A DNA stretch of 64,000 bases from Paragorgia papillata. Lineage: Eukaryota; Cnidaria; Anthozoa; Scleralcyonacea; Coralliidae. Under the pieces are notes generated by a model that did no database searches, was not told the DNA's origin, and saw only the letters and a list, made by a program, of their open reading frames with translations. The stretch is from contig JAWNZC010000105.1 of the NCBI GenBank assembly GCA_035771165.1, positions 284,001-348,000 on the forward strand, written 5' to 3'. Position 1 is the first letter of the stretch, and the number at the start of each line of letters is the position of its first letter. Shown here one piece after another: positions 1 through 11,110 of the stretch. A program made the translations under genes and the position numbers.

Positions 1-1291
1 TTACCAAACTGATTGAAAGAGTTATTTTTGATCAATTGTACAGTTATCTGGCAGGGCACAACTTACTTACATAATCGCAATCTGGATTTAGACCTCAACA
101 TTCAACTATGACGGCTTTGTTAGATGCCGTAAACGATTGGTACTCAAATATAGATAGAGGCCTTTTAAATGGAATAATTTTTTTGGACCTAAAAAAGGCT
201 TTCGACACCATGGACCATCAAATTTTGTTACATAAACTAAAATTATATGGTGTCTGCCAATCAAGTTTAGTTTGGTTTACTTCCTATTTAAAAGAACGTA
301 AGCAAAATACATTTGCAAACGGTGTCCTGTCGGATAGCTGTGCTATAAATTGTGGAATTCCACAAGGTTCGATACTTGGTCCGTTACTCTTCTTAGTTTA
401 TATTAACGATTTACCATCTTGTGATCTCTTTTCCAAAGTACGAATGTATGCAGATGACACTAGTCTTACGATAGCTAGTGATAATGTGCATATACTAGAG
501 CAACAAATGAATCACGATATGTCTGAAATACATACGTGGTTACAAGCCAACAAACTAAGTCTAAATATCGTGAAAACTAAATATATGATAATAGCAAACC
601 AGCATAAAATACGACACCTCACACATCAATTTCAAATTGAAGTTAACCATCAACTTTTAAAAAGAGAGAAAGGATATAAATATCTCGGAGTTGAAATAGA
701 TGACTCCTTAACTTGGAAAGATCATATTTGTAAAATCTCTAAGAAAATATCTGGGGGCATAGGTGGATTAAAACGGGTCAGACAACTTGTGCCATTTGAA
801 TTATTACTTACTATGTATAATTCACTAGTACTGCCATATTTCGATTACTGCAGTGTAGTTGGGGGAGTTGTGGTAGAGGATTTTCCGATACACTTCAAAA
901 GTTACAAAACAGAGCTGCCAGAGTAGTTACTTTTTCAAGTTATAACAGAAAATCTACTGAGTTGCTGGATGAGCTTAAATGGGATAATCTTGAAATACGG
1001 AGATCGAAACAACTAGCTCTGATGATGTACAAAATAATGATTAACAGAGCACCAAGTTATTTAACTAACATGTTTGAAAACATAATTTCTGTACATTCTC
1101 ATAACTTGAGAAACTCGGAGTATAATGTTTATGTCCCAAGACCATATACTGAAGCTGGCAAAAACAGCTTTCATTATCAGGGAGCGGTTCTCTGGAATAG
1201 TCTATCGAGAGATATAAGAAGTCAAGACAATGTGAGATATTTAAAAAAATATTTAAATCGTAGTTACGTTATTATAGTTATTAGGTATTAA
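1..1291 (+). pseudogene. Reverse transcriptase (ORF2 C-terminal half), broken
   Basis: Encodes the RNA-dependent DNA polymerase that copies the element's RNA at the nicked target site. Counting from the Met at 108, the FLDLKKAFDT block lies near residue 25, GIPQGSILGPLLFL near 83-96 and the catalytic YADD at residues 114-117, followed by the thumb region. The reading frame is lost near 920 and resumes in another frame at about 962-1291 with the usual C-terminal segment (a WNSL motif near the end). In-frame coding upstream of 108 continues to the window edge but carries a stop, so this copy is dead. The endonuclease would lie outside the window. Confidence 0.85.
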
Positions 1292-1444
1292 TATAAAAGA
1301 TTGTAAATAATTTATAGGTACTTTATATATTTGTAATTGTTTCTATATATTTGTAATTATTTAAAAATTGTACATGGCTCACTGGAAGAGCATGTATTAA
1401 TGAAGTGATACCGTGTTTAAATCAAGATGATTGATTGATTGATC
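1..1444 (+). mobile_element. 3' part of a CR1/L2-like non-LTR retrotransposon
   Basis: The element enters from the left window edge inside its reverse transcriptase domain. It runs through a 3' untranslated stretch to a short ATTG-type tail at about 1427-1444, the usual kind of 3' end for CR1/L2-group elements. Decayed: a stop interrupts the frame near position 70 and a frameshift lies near 920-960. Its protein resembles the RT of the element at 55.5-60.4 kb closely enough to suggest the same broad clade, but the 3' tail differs (ATTG versus CTAT). Confidence 0.85.
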
Positions 1445-2530
1445 GCACTCAGTTTAATCCACCTCCTTGAGGTGGTGCAAACTAATCGCGACTAATTTAC
1501 GCCGATCTGTTTTAAGCCCGCTTAAAGTCAGATGTGGCTCAGATCCCGCTTAACTTTTGGCCGTATAAACAGGGTTTAATAGTTTCGTATAAAATAAACT
1601 TACTTTTGACAGTTCATCTCTCGTGTTGTCTATACATTCATTGAGTTGAAAGTTGTAGCGACAATAAGTTCGAACGGCGTTCGACCCTGCAGAAGTGTAT
1701 AATCAAATCTTTAACGTTGAAAAAAACTGGCTACTGCATGACTATTTGGTCATCCAATGACAAAGTACGTGTAAAACCTTATTTCATTATTCATGAAAGA
1801 GTGTACTGCCATTTGCTGATGATTTGCAAGCCACCATTATAGACGTATGATTTTTCAAGTTTTTTTTGTGATTTTGAAAAACCCGCAAGTTGACTGGTTT
1901 GTTGTTTAATGTTCAACGTTTTCCGGTGAAACACACAGAGCATTCAAACATAAACAAACTGAAAAAGATTGCACGCCTATAACGGTTAATAATGCTTACA
2001 AATGGCAGTATACTCTTAGTTTGCAAATAATGAAATAAGGATTTACATTTACTTTGAATGGTTTGATTGTTATGCTTTGATCCGCGGTATGATCGCAAAA
2101 ACCATGTCATGATTTCCGCCCAAAACATTCACGAAATAGTCAGCATTCCTAAATCTTTTTCGCTGGAGAGCTCAAAAGTAGCAAATGGACCAATCATATT
2201 TCAGTGATATCGCGGTGTCAAATGAAAGGCTAAGCCTATAATGTTTTCGGCGGAAATCATGACATGTTTTTCTTGACCCCTGCCGTGGGTCATCGGTTTC
2301 GGTAATTCGAATGTGAAGACCCAAATAGTAAGACAGGCGTCAGTTTTCCCATGTAAAAATTTCATTATGCACTTCTTTTAAACTTATTGACCATGAAATT
2401 TTGATGGTTTACATCCTGACACAAGCGCCCGCAACAATTCAAAATAAAGCTCCAAAATGAACGCCAGTAACAATTAATTTTGCCACGAACAAGTATCAGC
2501 ATGGTTATCAGGTTTCACCTCACCATTAAA
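1445..2530. other. Intergenic, no supported gene
   Basis: About 1.1 kb between the retrotransposon tail and the first recognisable coding block. Only short open frames occur; the longest, on the minus strand at 1913-2128, has no motif I recognise. No repeat structure is evident. Confidence 0.5.
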
Positions 2531-2537
2531 TAATTTC

Positions 2538-3062
2538 TTGTTAATTACTTATTTTGGGTCCGTCTTATTCTGGTTTGCAAAATCCAAGTTATTTGCTCAT
2601 GCCAATTTGTATGCCAACCATCCTCAATTAGCAGCTTGCTCCGAAGCCTCTGGTTATTCCTTGTCTGCGCTTTTCGCCATTTTCCTAAGTAATGAGAAAG
2701 CTCAAAATGTGTACAACGGAAATATCGGTAACGTTGCTCATGTAATAGAGGTCTTGGCAAAGGAAACCACCAAACCATATGCTTTCTCGAGTCCTTTCCA
2801 CATTCTTGCTATGTCATCGGTTATAAACAGACCAATCCGCTCTGTGTACCCAGTTATCCCAACATCTATTTTAATTAAGAAAGCTCTACATGGTGTCTTC
2901 TACCCTAGAGAAGCCTTGCTAGCTGATAGAACTGGTTCATATCAGAGAAGTAATTTTGTTCCAACAATGTGGACAAGAATGAATCCGTCCACTCCATGGC
3001 TGGCAACCCAACCATTTCGTCCCTTTGGTAAATGGTTCTCAGTTTGCTGGTTCAAGTACTAG
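2538..3062 (+). pseudogene. OTU/vertnin-like N-terminal domain of DDE-core gene, copy 1
   Basis: The useful coding starts near 2600, without a clear start codon, and reads HPQLAACSEASGYSLSALFA and onward. A block around 2800-2870 (INRPIRSVYP) is followed by a MWTRM motif. The final NHFVPL motif, at about 3016-3033, appears only after a frame change, in the frame of the next segment. The pattern resembles vertnin and OTU-type cysteine-protease folds, where the NH-aromatic motif carries the catalytic His. The upstream block that would hold the catalytic Cys is not visible here. The same arrangement of motifs recurs at 53.4-53.6 kb. The family call is by remembered motifs only; the coding nature is well supported. 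Confidence 0.5.
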
Positions 3063-4650
3063 TCATGCAGATGCTGTCAAACGTGGGCAGCTACCACGTA
3101 GAACTTCCAAAGGCTCGCGCTTACACAAAACCCTCCAAGACTACATGAATCCAATAAAGAAAAAAGAGAAAATAACCCCAAGAAAACACGTACACTTCCA
3201 TTCACTGCAAACCCACTCGAAGCTACAGAAATTTCAGTATGTGCCACAACGTGTTCCACATCGCCATTCTCCTTCTTCAGCCGAAGCCATTCCTGATGAA
3301 GAACCTGCAACCACTTCGAATGAACCCCTGATTACGGGTGAAGAACTAACCTCTTTGAACAGTGATGAAGAACCAATCGCTTTGAATATTGATGAAGAAC
3401 CAACCTCTTTGGGCAGTGATAAAGAATCAATTGCTTTGAATACTGATGAAGAACCAATCGCTTTGAATATTGATGAAGAACCAATCGCTTTGAATATTGA
3501 TGAAGAACCAACCTCTTTGAGCAGTGATGAAGAATCAATCGCTAGTTTGAATATTGATGAAGAACCAACCTCTTTGAACAGTGATGAAGAATCAATCGCT
3601 AGTTTGAATATTGATGAAGAACCAACCTCTTTGAACAGTGATGAAGAATCAATCGCTAGTTTCAATATTGATGAAGAACCAACCTCTTTGAACAGTGACA
3701 AAGAACCAATAGCTTTGAATATTGATGAAGACCCAACTTCCTTGACTGAAGGCATTACTGATGAAGGACCAACCTCTCCGACTAGTATTTCAAATAATCT
3801 GTCATCTCCACTTCTTCATCAACCGCAGCCTCCTGCAAGATCCAAACAGCACGAAGGAATGAAAGAAGTGAAAAACTCTAGTTTTACTCCCCACAAGAAA
3901 CCCGATATATTTTCTCGAACCAAAATCCTTCGACGAAAGCAAAAATCAACTGCAACAACCCCTTCAGAAAAGGAAATGTGCTGCCACAAGTCTGCAACAA
4001 AGTCTGCTCAAAGTGCGAAATTTGTTTCGTATTTCATATCTGAGAGACCAAAACCTTGCGAAGATAGACAAAAAGATACTGAACAGATCACAGTCGATGT
4101 TCCAACAAAAAAGGAAGAAATTGAAGAAAAAGAAGAGGAAATATTTCCTCTAGTTCGACTTGGGTTGCAGTGGTATCAAGATAAGGGGATCAATTTCCTT
4201 TCTAACATGGTCAGATCTGAGGAGAGTATGAAAAACCGCATCATTGTGGAAGATGACAAAATGAAAGGACTTGTACATGGTTGTGTTACAGGAAATCTTT
4301 CTCAAAATATTGACACGCTCCTTGAGAAACTCAGTTCAGCAGGATCGACAGAACAGCAAGAACATTTGAGCGCCATGATATTGCTGGCAAGATACATAAT
4401 AGAAAATGGCTTTATAGTACCGACTCAAGATCTTGCTAAAATATACCAGGACACTGAAGGACTGAACGAGTCGACCCGCATTGAATCCGCACGCTTGCTT
4501 GAGATAAAGTTGAAACAGTTAAATGTGGCTCAAATATACGTCGGAGGAAAAGGATATATCGAAAACCACGGAAAAGCGATATTGAAGTTGCTAGATTCCA
4601 TTCAAGGCATTGAAAAGGCTGATCAAAAAATTGTCAAACAAAAAAGTTGA
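3016..4650 (+). pseudogene. Acidic linker and helical region of DDE-core gene, copy 1
   Basis: Continues the previous segment after a one-base frame change. Order: the NHFVPL motif, a basic stretch, a long acidic repeat region (codons for DEEP and DEES units, about 3344-3735), a basic Ser/Lys-rich linker, then from about 4140 a well-conserved helical region. The helical region matches copy 2 at 42.95-43.2 kb: both carry a QDLA motif and an NVAQIY motif. The frame closes at 4650, and coding resumes at once in another frame, so the real protein continued. Probably a disordered tether between the N-terminal domain and the DNA-acting C-terminal half (inference). Confidence 0.6.
3344..3735 (+). 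repeat. Coding minisatellite, acidic repeats
   Basis: Tandem variants of units reading like aatattgatgaagaacc with cctctttgaacagtgatg, in lengths of about 30-57 bases that keep the reading frame, giving DEEP/DEES-rich peptide repeats. The multiple-of-three periodicity explains the long open antisense frames here, which are shadows. Confidence 0.9.
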
Positions 4651-5544
4651 AGAGGCTATTGGAGATAGCTATTACACCACTTTGGAATATCTTGACAGTA
4701 AACGCGACCGAGATACGTTGAAAGCCATTTTAACGAAAATTACAAGTGTAAACTTTGACTAATCTAGTGAACGTTCAAGACAAAAGAAGCTTTCAACGCT
4801 CAAAGGATCTTGTGTCTCAAAACATACAGTTATTTGAGGCTATGGAAGACAATATAGATACAACACTAACTGGAGAGGCAAAAAGAAGGAAAAAGCATAG
4901 AATGCTTCAAAAAATGAAATTGGAGAAGCTCCGTCACGTGTTTAAAGGAAGGGAGAAACCTTAAATGTGAAGAATTTCCAGATCTTACGGGTATCCTAGA
5001 ATTTGCCTTTGGTGAAGGAGATCGTGTGGACAGAGCAGGAGGTGGCTTGGAAAGTCATCCAAGACTCATTGACACCGTACTTTATCGCGCTGCAGATAAC
5101 AACACAATCATGAAGCATGCGAGAGAGACAATTTTAGCCTTGGCACCTGAAGGATTTAACAGAAGTCTTTCTTCTTGTTTTAATTATACCCAAAATTATA
5201 GAGAGGGGACATATCAAGCTAAACGTCATCACTCTGGTAAAGGAATCAATGCTTGCCTTTCGCTCCATAAACCCCCGCGTACCGGAGTGGAACAATTCGT
5301 TGCGAATTTACACTGGTCAACCCAAAACGTCAATCTCACAATGGATTACGCCCATCAGTTGCCAAACAGCGTAATGGTAGACTCAAAAGATGCCAAAGCT
5401 AAAATTCAAGCAGATGTATCACCGGTACAAAAACCTGGAAAAACGTGGCGAAAAATTACTCTGCCTGACCACGAGTGGAGTAGATCAACCCACAACACTG
5501 TCACTCCAATGACACATCTGTTCATGGAAACTGTTTTAAATTAG
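4651..5544 (+). pseudogene. Middle region with putative first catalytic Asp, copy 1
   Basis: Two frames (about 4755-4964 and 4970-5544) follow the previous segment directly. The first contains a basic helix (RRKKHRMLQKMKLEKLRHVF) that is nearly identical in copy 2. The second has LESHPRLIDTVLYRAAD, an SLSSCFNY block and the motif MVDSKDAKAKIQADVSP near 5377-5424. I take the D in VDSKDAK as the likely first acidic residue of an RNase-H-like nuclease core; this is an assignment by pattern, not proof. Copy 2 has the same stretch at 43.3-44.03 kb, so conservation between the copies supports coding. Confidence 0.6.
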
Positions 5545-6623
5545 AGGGAACTGAAGATAAAGATTATTTTTACAAGGTTAGACGAACTGGATCGGCAGCT
5601 ACACTACTCAGTCTTTCGTATTTTGAGCAACAGACCGTCCAACGAGTTTTTAACGAAATTCTTCTTTTAATGGTTAATCCAGCGCTTGACCAGTTTTTTC
5701 GGAATCCTGACACTGGACGACTAAAAGAACATTTTGTATTCATTGTAGACAATGGCCCTTCTGAGGCCCCATCGAGTCCGCTAGTGAGAATGTGGTTGGT
5801 TCGCTTAGCCCGAGTACTTAAACTTAAATCGGTCACGCAGAAGTCGCTTGCAGAATACCACAGCAAACGCAATCCCATTGAACTTGTGCACGCTGTTCAT
5901 AACCACGCTTTGTTGAATGAACAATTTTCGAGTAAAGCTGTACATGAAAATTTTGATATTGGAGACGAAAGGCATTTAGAAAACATGGAACACATGGCAA
6001 CAGAGGTCCAAAAGTGCTTGTCTAGCACACGATATGGTGGAAGGCCATGCTTAGCTCTGCATGGGATAGGGAAAGAAGATAATTTTGTTTTCGATGATGA
6101 AGAAAAGCTTGTCACATTTCTCAGAAAGAGTGAATGCCGGAAGTATGAAGACGATCTGCAATACCGACCCGTTAAGAATGACCTGTGGAAAGAAGTGACT
6201 ACGCTGTGGAACTTGGACGAAAACCTCGAAGGAAGTTACAGAGAAGATTATCAAGTTCTGGAGAACAGCTTGGAAGAGGAAGAGCGCACTAGCTGGATGG
6301 ATAAGTATTCGACAACGATTTTCAATCCAGATTTTCAACATATGCCGATGGATAGAAAGAGTCTTATGATGCAACCGATTCCTGATTATGTCAGATGGGT
6401 AAAAACAGGGGGAGAAATGCATTATTTGCCTTTGGAAAAGTTGCAGAAACTGGAAAGCCAGGTAGTAGATGAAACACTGGGAGCATTTCTTCCTTCTAAG
6501 ATTCTAGAATTAATGGTCAAAGTTCTTTGCCATAGAATAGAAATTGTGTTACCATCTATTTGTTTCCTGAGTTGGTGTACGGAAGATGATGTAATAAAAT
6601 TCTGTTGTCAGAGAGAAACTTGA
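5545..6623 (+). pseudogene. RNase-H-like (DDE-type) core, copy 1
   Basis: Key motifs are VFIVDNGPSE (about 5738-5767) and, roughly 90 bases further, AEYHSKRNPIELVHA (about 5850-5895). This spacing and the pattern D-N-G ... K-R-N-x-x-E match the second Asp and the Glu of integrase/transposase DDE cores. Further on are conserved blocks including YVRW at about 6387 and LPLEKLQKLE. The frame closes at 6623 after an abnormal C-terminal run beginning near 6520, where it no longer matches copy 2. I recall similar uncharacterised proteins in corals and sponges but cannot name the family. Could be a transposase or a domesticated host gene. Confidence 0.6.
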
Positions 6624-7403
6624 TAAAACATTTGCCAATGAAGAGGAAAGGGAATATTGGTCGCAGGAAGAATGGTACAAGCTGAAAGACAAGCTACAGC
6701 TGCAAAAGCTATGTAAAAAGAATGGTATTACTGCAGAAGGAAACAAGCACGAATGCGTAAAGCGTCTTGTTGAGAAGTTGAATCGTAAGCAACCTCCTGC
6801 CCTCGACAAATATGATGGTAAACTGTCCTTGATTCTGTCTAGAATTACTAAAATAGCCACGATTTCAGTATACAGGCTAGAGAAATTCTAAGATTTCATA
6901 ATGTTTTGGATTGTGGCACCAAAGATGAACTAGTTCTAAGAGTTGGGATGCTGAAAGGAGGAAAAAGTCATTTAGCTTTCTACAAAGAACTGGAAGCTAT
7001 AAAGAATATAATTACTGCAACAAAAACACTGATACAAAAAGAGAAAGAAATATACTTGGAAGATCCTACAACAATACGTAAAAGGAGAAAATTCTCAACG
7101 CCGTCAAGTTCTTCAGTCAGTATGTTGCGTCCAAGAGATCACTCAATACCTAGCAAGAATATGAGGACATGTCTGGCAGTTCCGGAAAGAGTAACAATTG
7201 AAAACATTGAGGACGCTCTTGATCCTTTAGAACATGAAATTGGCGTTTACCAATTCCCGAAAACGTCTGGAAAAGAAGATCTTGGTAATACTGAAAATGC
7301 GGAGCTGGAAGCTATTCGGTCAGTGGGTGCAAGAGTCTTAATATCATGGAAGAAAAAGGAAGTCGGTGCTGCAGGATGGAAAACCGGTAAAGCCAGCATA
7401 TAA
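6600..7403 (+). pseudogene. SAP-like motifs and C-terminal helical region, copy 1
   Basis: After a frame change near 6600-6625 the coding reads a charged helix and then LCKKNGITAEGNKHECVKRL (about 6703-6762). This fits the SAP motif (helix, Gly turn, helix), which binds scaffold/A-T-rich DNA. A second similar motif, LDCGTKDELVLRVG, lies near 6906-6950. The last frame (6906-7403) ends with GAAGWKTGKAS; in copy 2 the equivalent GYTGWKTG is followed directly by a GTAAGT donor, so the stop at 7401-7403 probably lies in an unspliced intron. The next exon is at 9761-9882. Confidence 0.6.
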
Positions 7404-8016
7404 ATATTTGATTATTGTTCGTATCAGTATCGTTATCGGCATTAGTTCTAGTATTATTTCAGCATCAAAATAAGAACTAAACACGTATGCATGTATATAC
7501 ATAATGCAATATCCACTGCAATTGAAAAAGCAGTAAACTTAAAAACAAATACTCTTCTGTTATAGGTTGGTATGTAGGGTCTGTGCAGAAATACACTAAG
7601 GCCAAATAAAAAAAATTACTTGGTTAGCGTCACACTCTCAGAAATTTTCAGAGGCGGGAGGGATTTTTTTTCTCTTTAATTGTTTCTTACCAATTAAACC
7701 AACTGAATATATAGATTGGTTGTTGGTTTAATTATGCAACCTAAAATATTTACTGTAGATGCTGTATAAAGATTTAGTACCATATTCATACTCTATATCC
7801 AAAAGATGGTGATTTTAATCAGTCTGCACGTGTTTTAATTCTCCAGAGAGAGTTAGGGGGTAAGATAGGTAAATAATTTTATCCATCAATATAAAAGCAT
7901 TGGATCTAATAACACATCTGAATTTATAAACAAAGATATTGCAACAAAAAAATATATTTTTAGGTTGGTTAAACGAACCTGTCAAGGTCTGGTAGGCATA
8001 TCGCAAAACTGCTTTG
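7404..8016. other. Intron-like A/T-rich sequence
   Basis: Non-coding sequence between the copy 1 C-terminal exon and the antisense gene. Short homopolymer runs only; no gene, repeat array or terminal repeat seen. Confidence 0.4.
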
Positions 8017-9367
8017 TTAGCAACGAGTCCAAACAACTGGACAAATTCCCGTCTCATTGCTCTTGAGTGGTACTTCTTGACGTATCTGTGTAGCAACATC
8101 ATGGGCTTTGTTGATAGCTTGCTCTACTGTCAAGCTGTCATTGATTCTGCACAAAAAATGTAACGTTCTTGCCCCACTGGTTTGTGTGATCATCAGGACT
8201 CTCATTGGGAGCTTCAGATTTGTGACAAACATGTACCTCTTTTTCCTGTCTGTTGGGCAGTATTCATCAAGGAATATGTACTCCCATAGCTCTTTTTCCA
8301 TCAAAACTCTTACTACATCTCTATACATTTCAACTTCCTCTTCAGACTTTTCAATCACTTGTGTCTATCCTCCTTCACAACCATCAACGACCTGTTTTCC
8401 TTGACCTAGAGAAAAAATAAACAGCATTGCTTTTATAAATTTATAGCTTTGGGATTGTATATTTTACCCATTTTATAAAGGGAATATTTGCTGTTACCAT
8501 GACAACTGAGCAGGGCAATATTTTTTGTTGCTGTATATATTTATAATTCTTTTCCACAAAAATTTTACTCACCCTTTTCGCTTGTGATTGCAAGTACGTG
8601 CAGTAGTTTGACATGGAGTTTGCAAGAATGGCAATTGTGTCATGGATTCCTTGCCAGATGGACTTCTTCACATATGGAGCCGACAGAATGTCGAATAGCC
8701 TCTGGCTATATTCCTTCAATTTCTCTTGACACATATACGATTCATCAATCGGTCGTTTCCTGGCTTCTACATCTTTTCAGAATCCAGAAAAACGTTGCTT
8801 GAAAACTAATGGAATGGCACAGCCCCTAGCTTCCAATGTTCCATGATTTTTGTCTATGTGCCAAAGGGCATCACTTAACCCATTGACAAAGGACCATGCA
8901 GCAGTTTGGTTGTCCCGTGTCCATCCTAGGTGCTCTTCCTCAACCCAGTCAAAGATTTCATTTTTTAATTTGACAAGTCCAGGATGCTTCTTGCTATTTA
9001 TTCGTGGAGGAACAATCAACTCCGACCTGGCATTCATAAGAAAACTTGTGACACTGTGTTGTACTTCAGTGCTACTGACCCTAGTACTGTTGTTTTTTGA
9101 AAGATCTGACAATGTAAATCGAACATAGTTGTTAGGCGAAATGTCCAAGACAGTTGCTGATTTTGAAACACTTGTTAGATTGTCCTTTGACTTCCCAACA
9201 GCGACAGTTAGCACCTTTCCCCCTCCAACTTCGTCGTCAACTAGTGGATGAAGTTCATCCAGCTCAAGTTCGAGTAAACTGATGTTGTTCTCTATCTTTG
9301 CACCATACCAGTCTCTGAGGAGAGCAACTCGTCCCTTTTTTGCTATACAACAAAATATAAACGACAT
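8017..9367 (-). pseudogene. Unrecognised multi-exon gene, antisense and broken
   Basis: Minus-strand coding. Exon 1 runs from the ATG at 9367 to a GTGAGT donor near 8573 and is acidic/hydrophilic with WVEEEHLGW, ALWHIDKNHG and QSQAKR motifs. An in-frame TGA interrupts it near 8784-8790, after FKQRFSGF, and the same frame continues for about 70 codons beyond. A second exon (about 8404-8017) follows a TTTTTTCTCTAG acceptor and has another in-frame stop before EKSEEEVEMYRDVV; it ends with VWTRC. I do not recognise the family. It lies between two exons of the DDE-core gene, on the opposite strand, so it is either nested or was inserted there. Confidence 0.45.
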
Positions 9368-9430
9368 ACCAAATAAAATCACCGAAATTCTACGCACGAT
9401 GTTGCGAAGAACACCGCCATTTTGACATTA

Positions 9431-9488
9431 TCGTACCCAGACCCACGCGCTCCTATACTCCGTATATAGCGCGATGGTCTGGGTACGA
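9431..9488. repeat. Short hairpin MITE-like element
   Basis: A 58-bp inverted repeat: the outer arm TCGTACCCAGACC is repeated in reverse complement at the right end (GGTCTGGGTACGA), with an inner CGCGCT/AGCGCG pairing. The arm core TCGTACCCAG is also inside the terminal repeats of the 1.6-kb element at 50781-52401. Confidence 0.8.
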
Positions 9489-9760
9489 GAAAAATTCAAA
9501 TAAACGCCCCGGTTTGTTGGCGAAAGGAAACGAAAACTGTAAAACGAAGAGTTTTTAATACATCGATTTTAGCGGTTCTTTCGCTGCTTTCTTTGACATA
9601 TATTAAAAAAACAAAAAAAAAACAATCAGAGGCGGCAAAAATCGAGAGGCGGGCGGTGACCTAAAGAAAGGGACACCGCAGAAATTGAATTCGACAAAAG
9701 GAGTTGCGGAAAAGGAGTTACGTACAGGTATTTAGTTAAGGAAGTGGTGAAGGCCAACAG

Positions 9761-9882
9761 GATGAAGCTTGCTCAATCCACAAAAAGAAAAATTAAAGAT
9801 TACGAGGAGATATGTGAAATTGGAGCAGTCATTGAGTTGAAATGGGAAAAGGAAGATCTCGTTGATACAGACTGACCACCAG
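9761..9882 (+). pseudogene. Downstream exon of DDE-core gene, copy 1
   Basis: Exon following an AACAG acceptor and ending at a GTATGA donor. It reads YEEICEIGAVIELKW then KEDLVDTD and a TGA. The copy 2 exon at about 45680-45778 reads EEICQIGVMIEMNW, then REDHIDTDW and continues, so the TGA here is a Trp-to-stop change. This homology places the exon in the same gene as 2.5-7.4 kb, although 2.3 kb with an antisense gene separate them; in copy 2 the gap is under 200 bases. Confidence 0.65.
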
Positions 9883-9969
9883 GTATGATAAAAGTTTAAT
9901 TGAATCCCTGGGGGTAGTATGCCAAAAGGTATGACGTTGCATACCGTAGGTGGTATTTGCTAACTGGTA

Positions 9970-10165
9970 CAGATGATTAAACTGAATAACCTTCCTAACT
10001 ACTATCTGGCTGCTGTTTAAAGATGATTAACACCGAATAACATTCTTAACTACTATCTGGCTGCTGTTCCAAGATGATTAACACCGAATAACATTCCTAA
10101 CTACTATACTGTACCAAGATGATTAATTAACACTGAATAACCTTCGTAACTACCTTCTGGCTGCA
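9970..10165. repeat. Tandem repeat, about 52-58 bp, four units
   Basis: Units begin near AGATGATTAA and contain TGAATAAC or CGAATAAC, CTAACTACTATCTGGCTGC. The four copies are diverged and the third is shortened. Confidence 0.8.
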
Positions 10166-10560
10166 TTGACGTCTTGGAGGAAGGTTCCTAGCAAATTAGT
10201 TCTTCTGTTAACTTTGTTTTGTAGAGAAATTAATTTATTAGCCATCCACCTTGCATAAAGCCTTTTGATTGAATTGAATTGAAGTACAAAAGCATTAAAG
10301 CAACCTCGTTCCCGTTGTTAAAAAAAAAATGTTTTGGGAGGAATCAGAGTGGTAAGTACAACTGAGGTATTGAAGTGAAGTAAAAAATTACACAGATGCA
10401 TATTTTGAAATACCTAAAATTATCTAATGTACACAATTATTACATAATTATTATAATTTATATAAATCATAAATTATTTCATTTATTTCTAAACAGTATT
10501 TATGTAAATTATAAACTGTGACTATAATTATTTCAAAATGTAACAACTCATTCTTAATAT
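10166..10560. other. A/T-rich non-coding sequence
   Basis: No coding frame or structured repeat is apparent; only A/T-rich sequence between two tandem-repeat arrays. Confidence 0.4.
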
Positions 10561-10569
10561 TAGGTAAAA

Positions 10570-10725
10570 GCATTTCTGAGGAGCCTTGCTGAAAATGACA
10601 AATTTCTGAGGGGTCTTGCTGAAAATTTAAAATTTCTGAGGGTTTGGGGCTAAGGATAACAACATCCATAGGTATTTCTGAGGGGTCTTGCTCAAAATGG
10701 CGAATTTCTGATGGGCTAAGCGAAA
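10570..10725. repeat. Degenerate tandem repeat, about 45 bp
   Basis: Recurring TTTCTGAGGGGTCTTGCTGA-type units followed by AAAATGGCGAA-like spacers, four diverged copies. Units keep the order but drift in length. Confidence 0.65.
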
Positions 10726-10896
10726 AAAAATATTCTTAAGGGTTCAGAAATTTCGTACCTCGTCCATACGGGGGTGTGGATATTAAATGGAATGGCCCAA
10801 CATCACTTACACGCATAATTTCATTGCCCATATAATAAATAGAACATTACACGGTTGCTCAAATATATGGTTTTATGTTCTCGTAAATATCCCCTT

Positions 10897-10955
10897 TATA
10901 TTACATATATTACATATATTACATATATTACATATATTACATATATATATATTAT
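10897..10955. repeat. 10-bp tandem repeat (ATATTACATA)
   Basis: About five perfect or near-perfect copies of a 10-base unit ending in a short (TA) run. Confidence 0.9.
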
Positions 10956-11036
10956 ATACGACCTTAATTGTACGAGCAATATCATGATTACTTGTTTATT
11001 ATATACATGAGAAAATTAAGTCTGCCGACCCCTCCC

Positions 11037-11110
11037 TAGCCTGCGGGCAGGCCCTCCTGTTGCTGTGAAATGTGGACCTGCAACAAAGCATGGTTTTTTT
11101 TTCATCACTC
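11037..11110. repeat. TAGCCTGCG-family MITE fragment
   Basis: Begins TAGCCTGCGGGCAGGCCCTC and continues with GCTGTGAAATG. The same start and internal GCTGTGAAATG occur in reverse complement at 20321-20370, and related starts are at 44031 and 60122. Confidence 0.65.

Noticed and set aside
3234..3755. Long minus-strand frames rich in SSSIFKAIGSS-like repeats
   Set aside because: They are antisense shadows of the in-frame acidic coding minisatellite on the plus strand.
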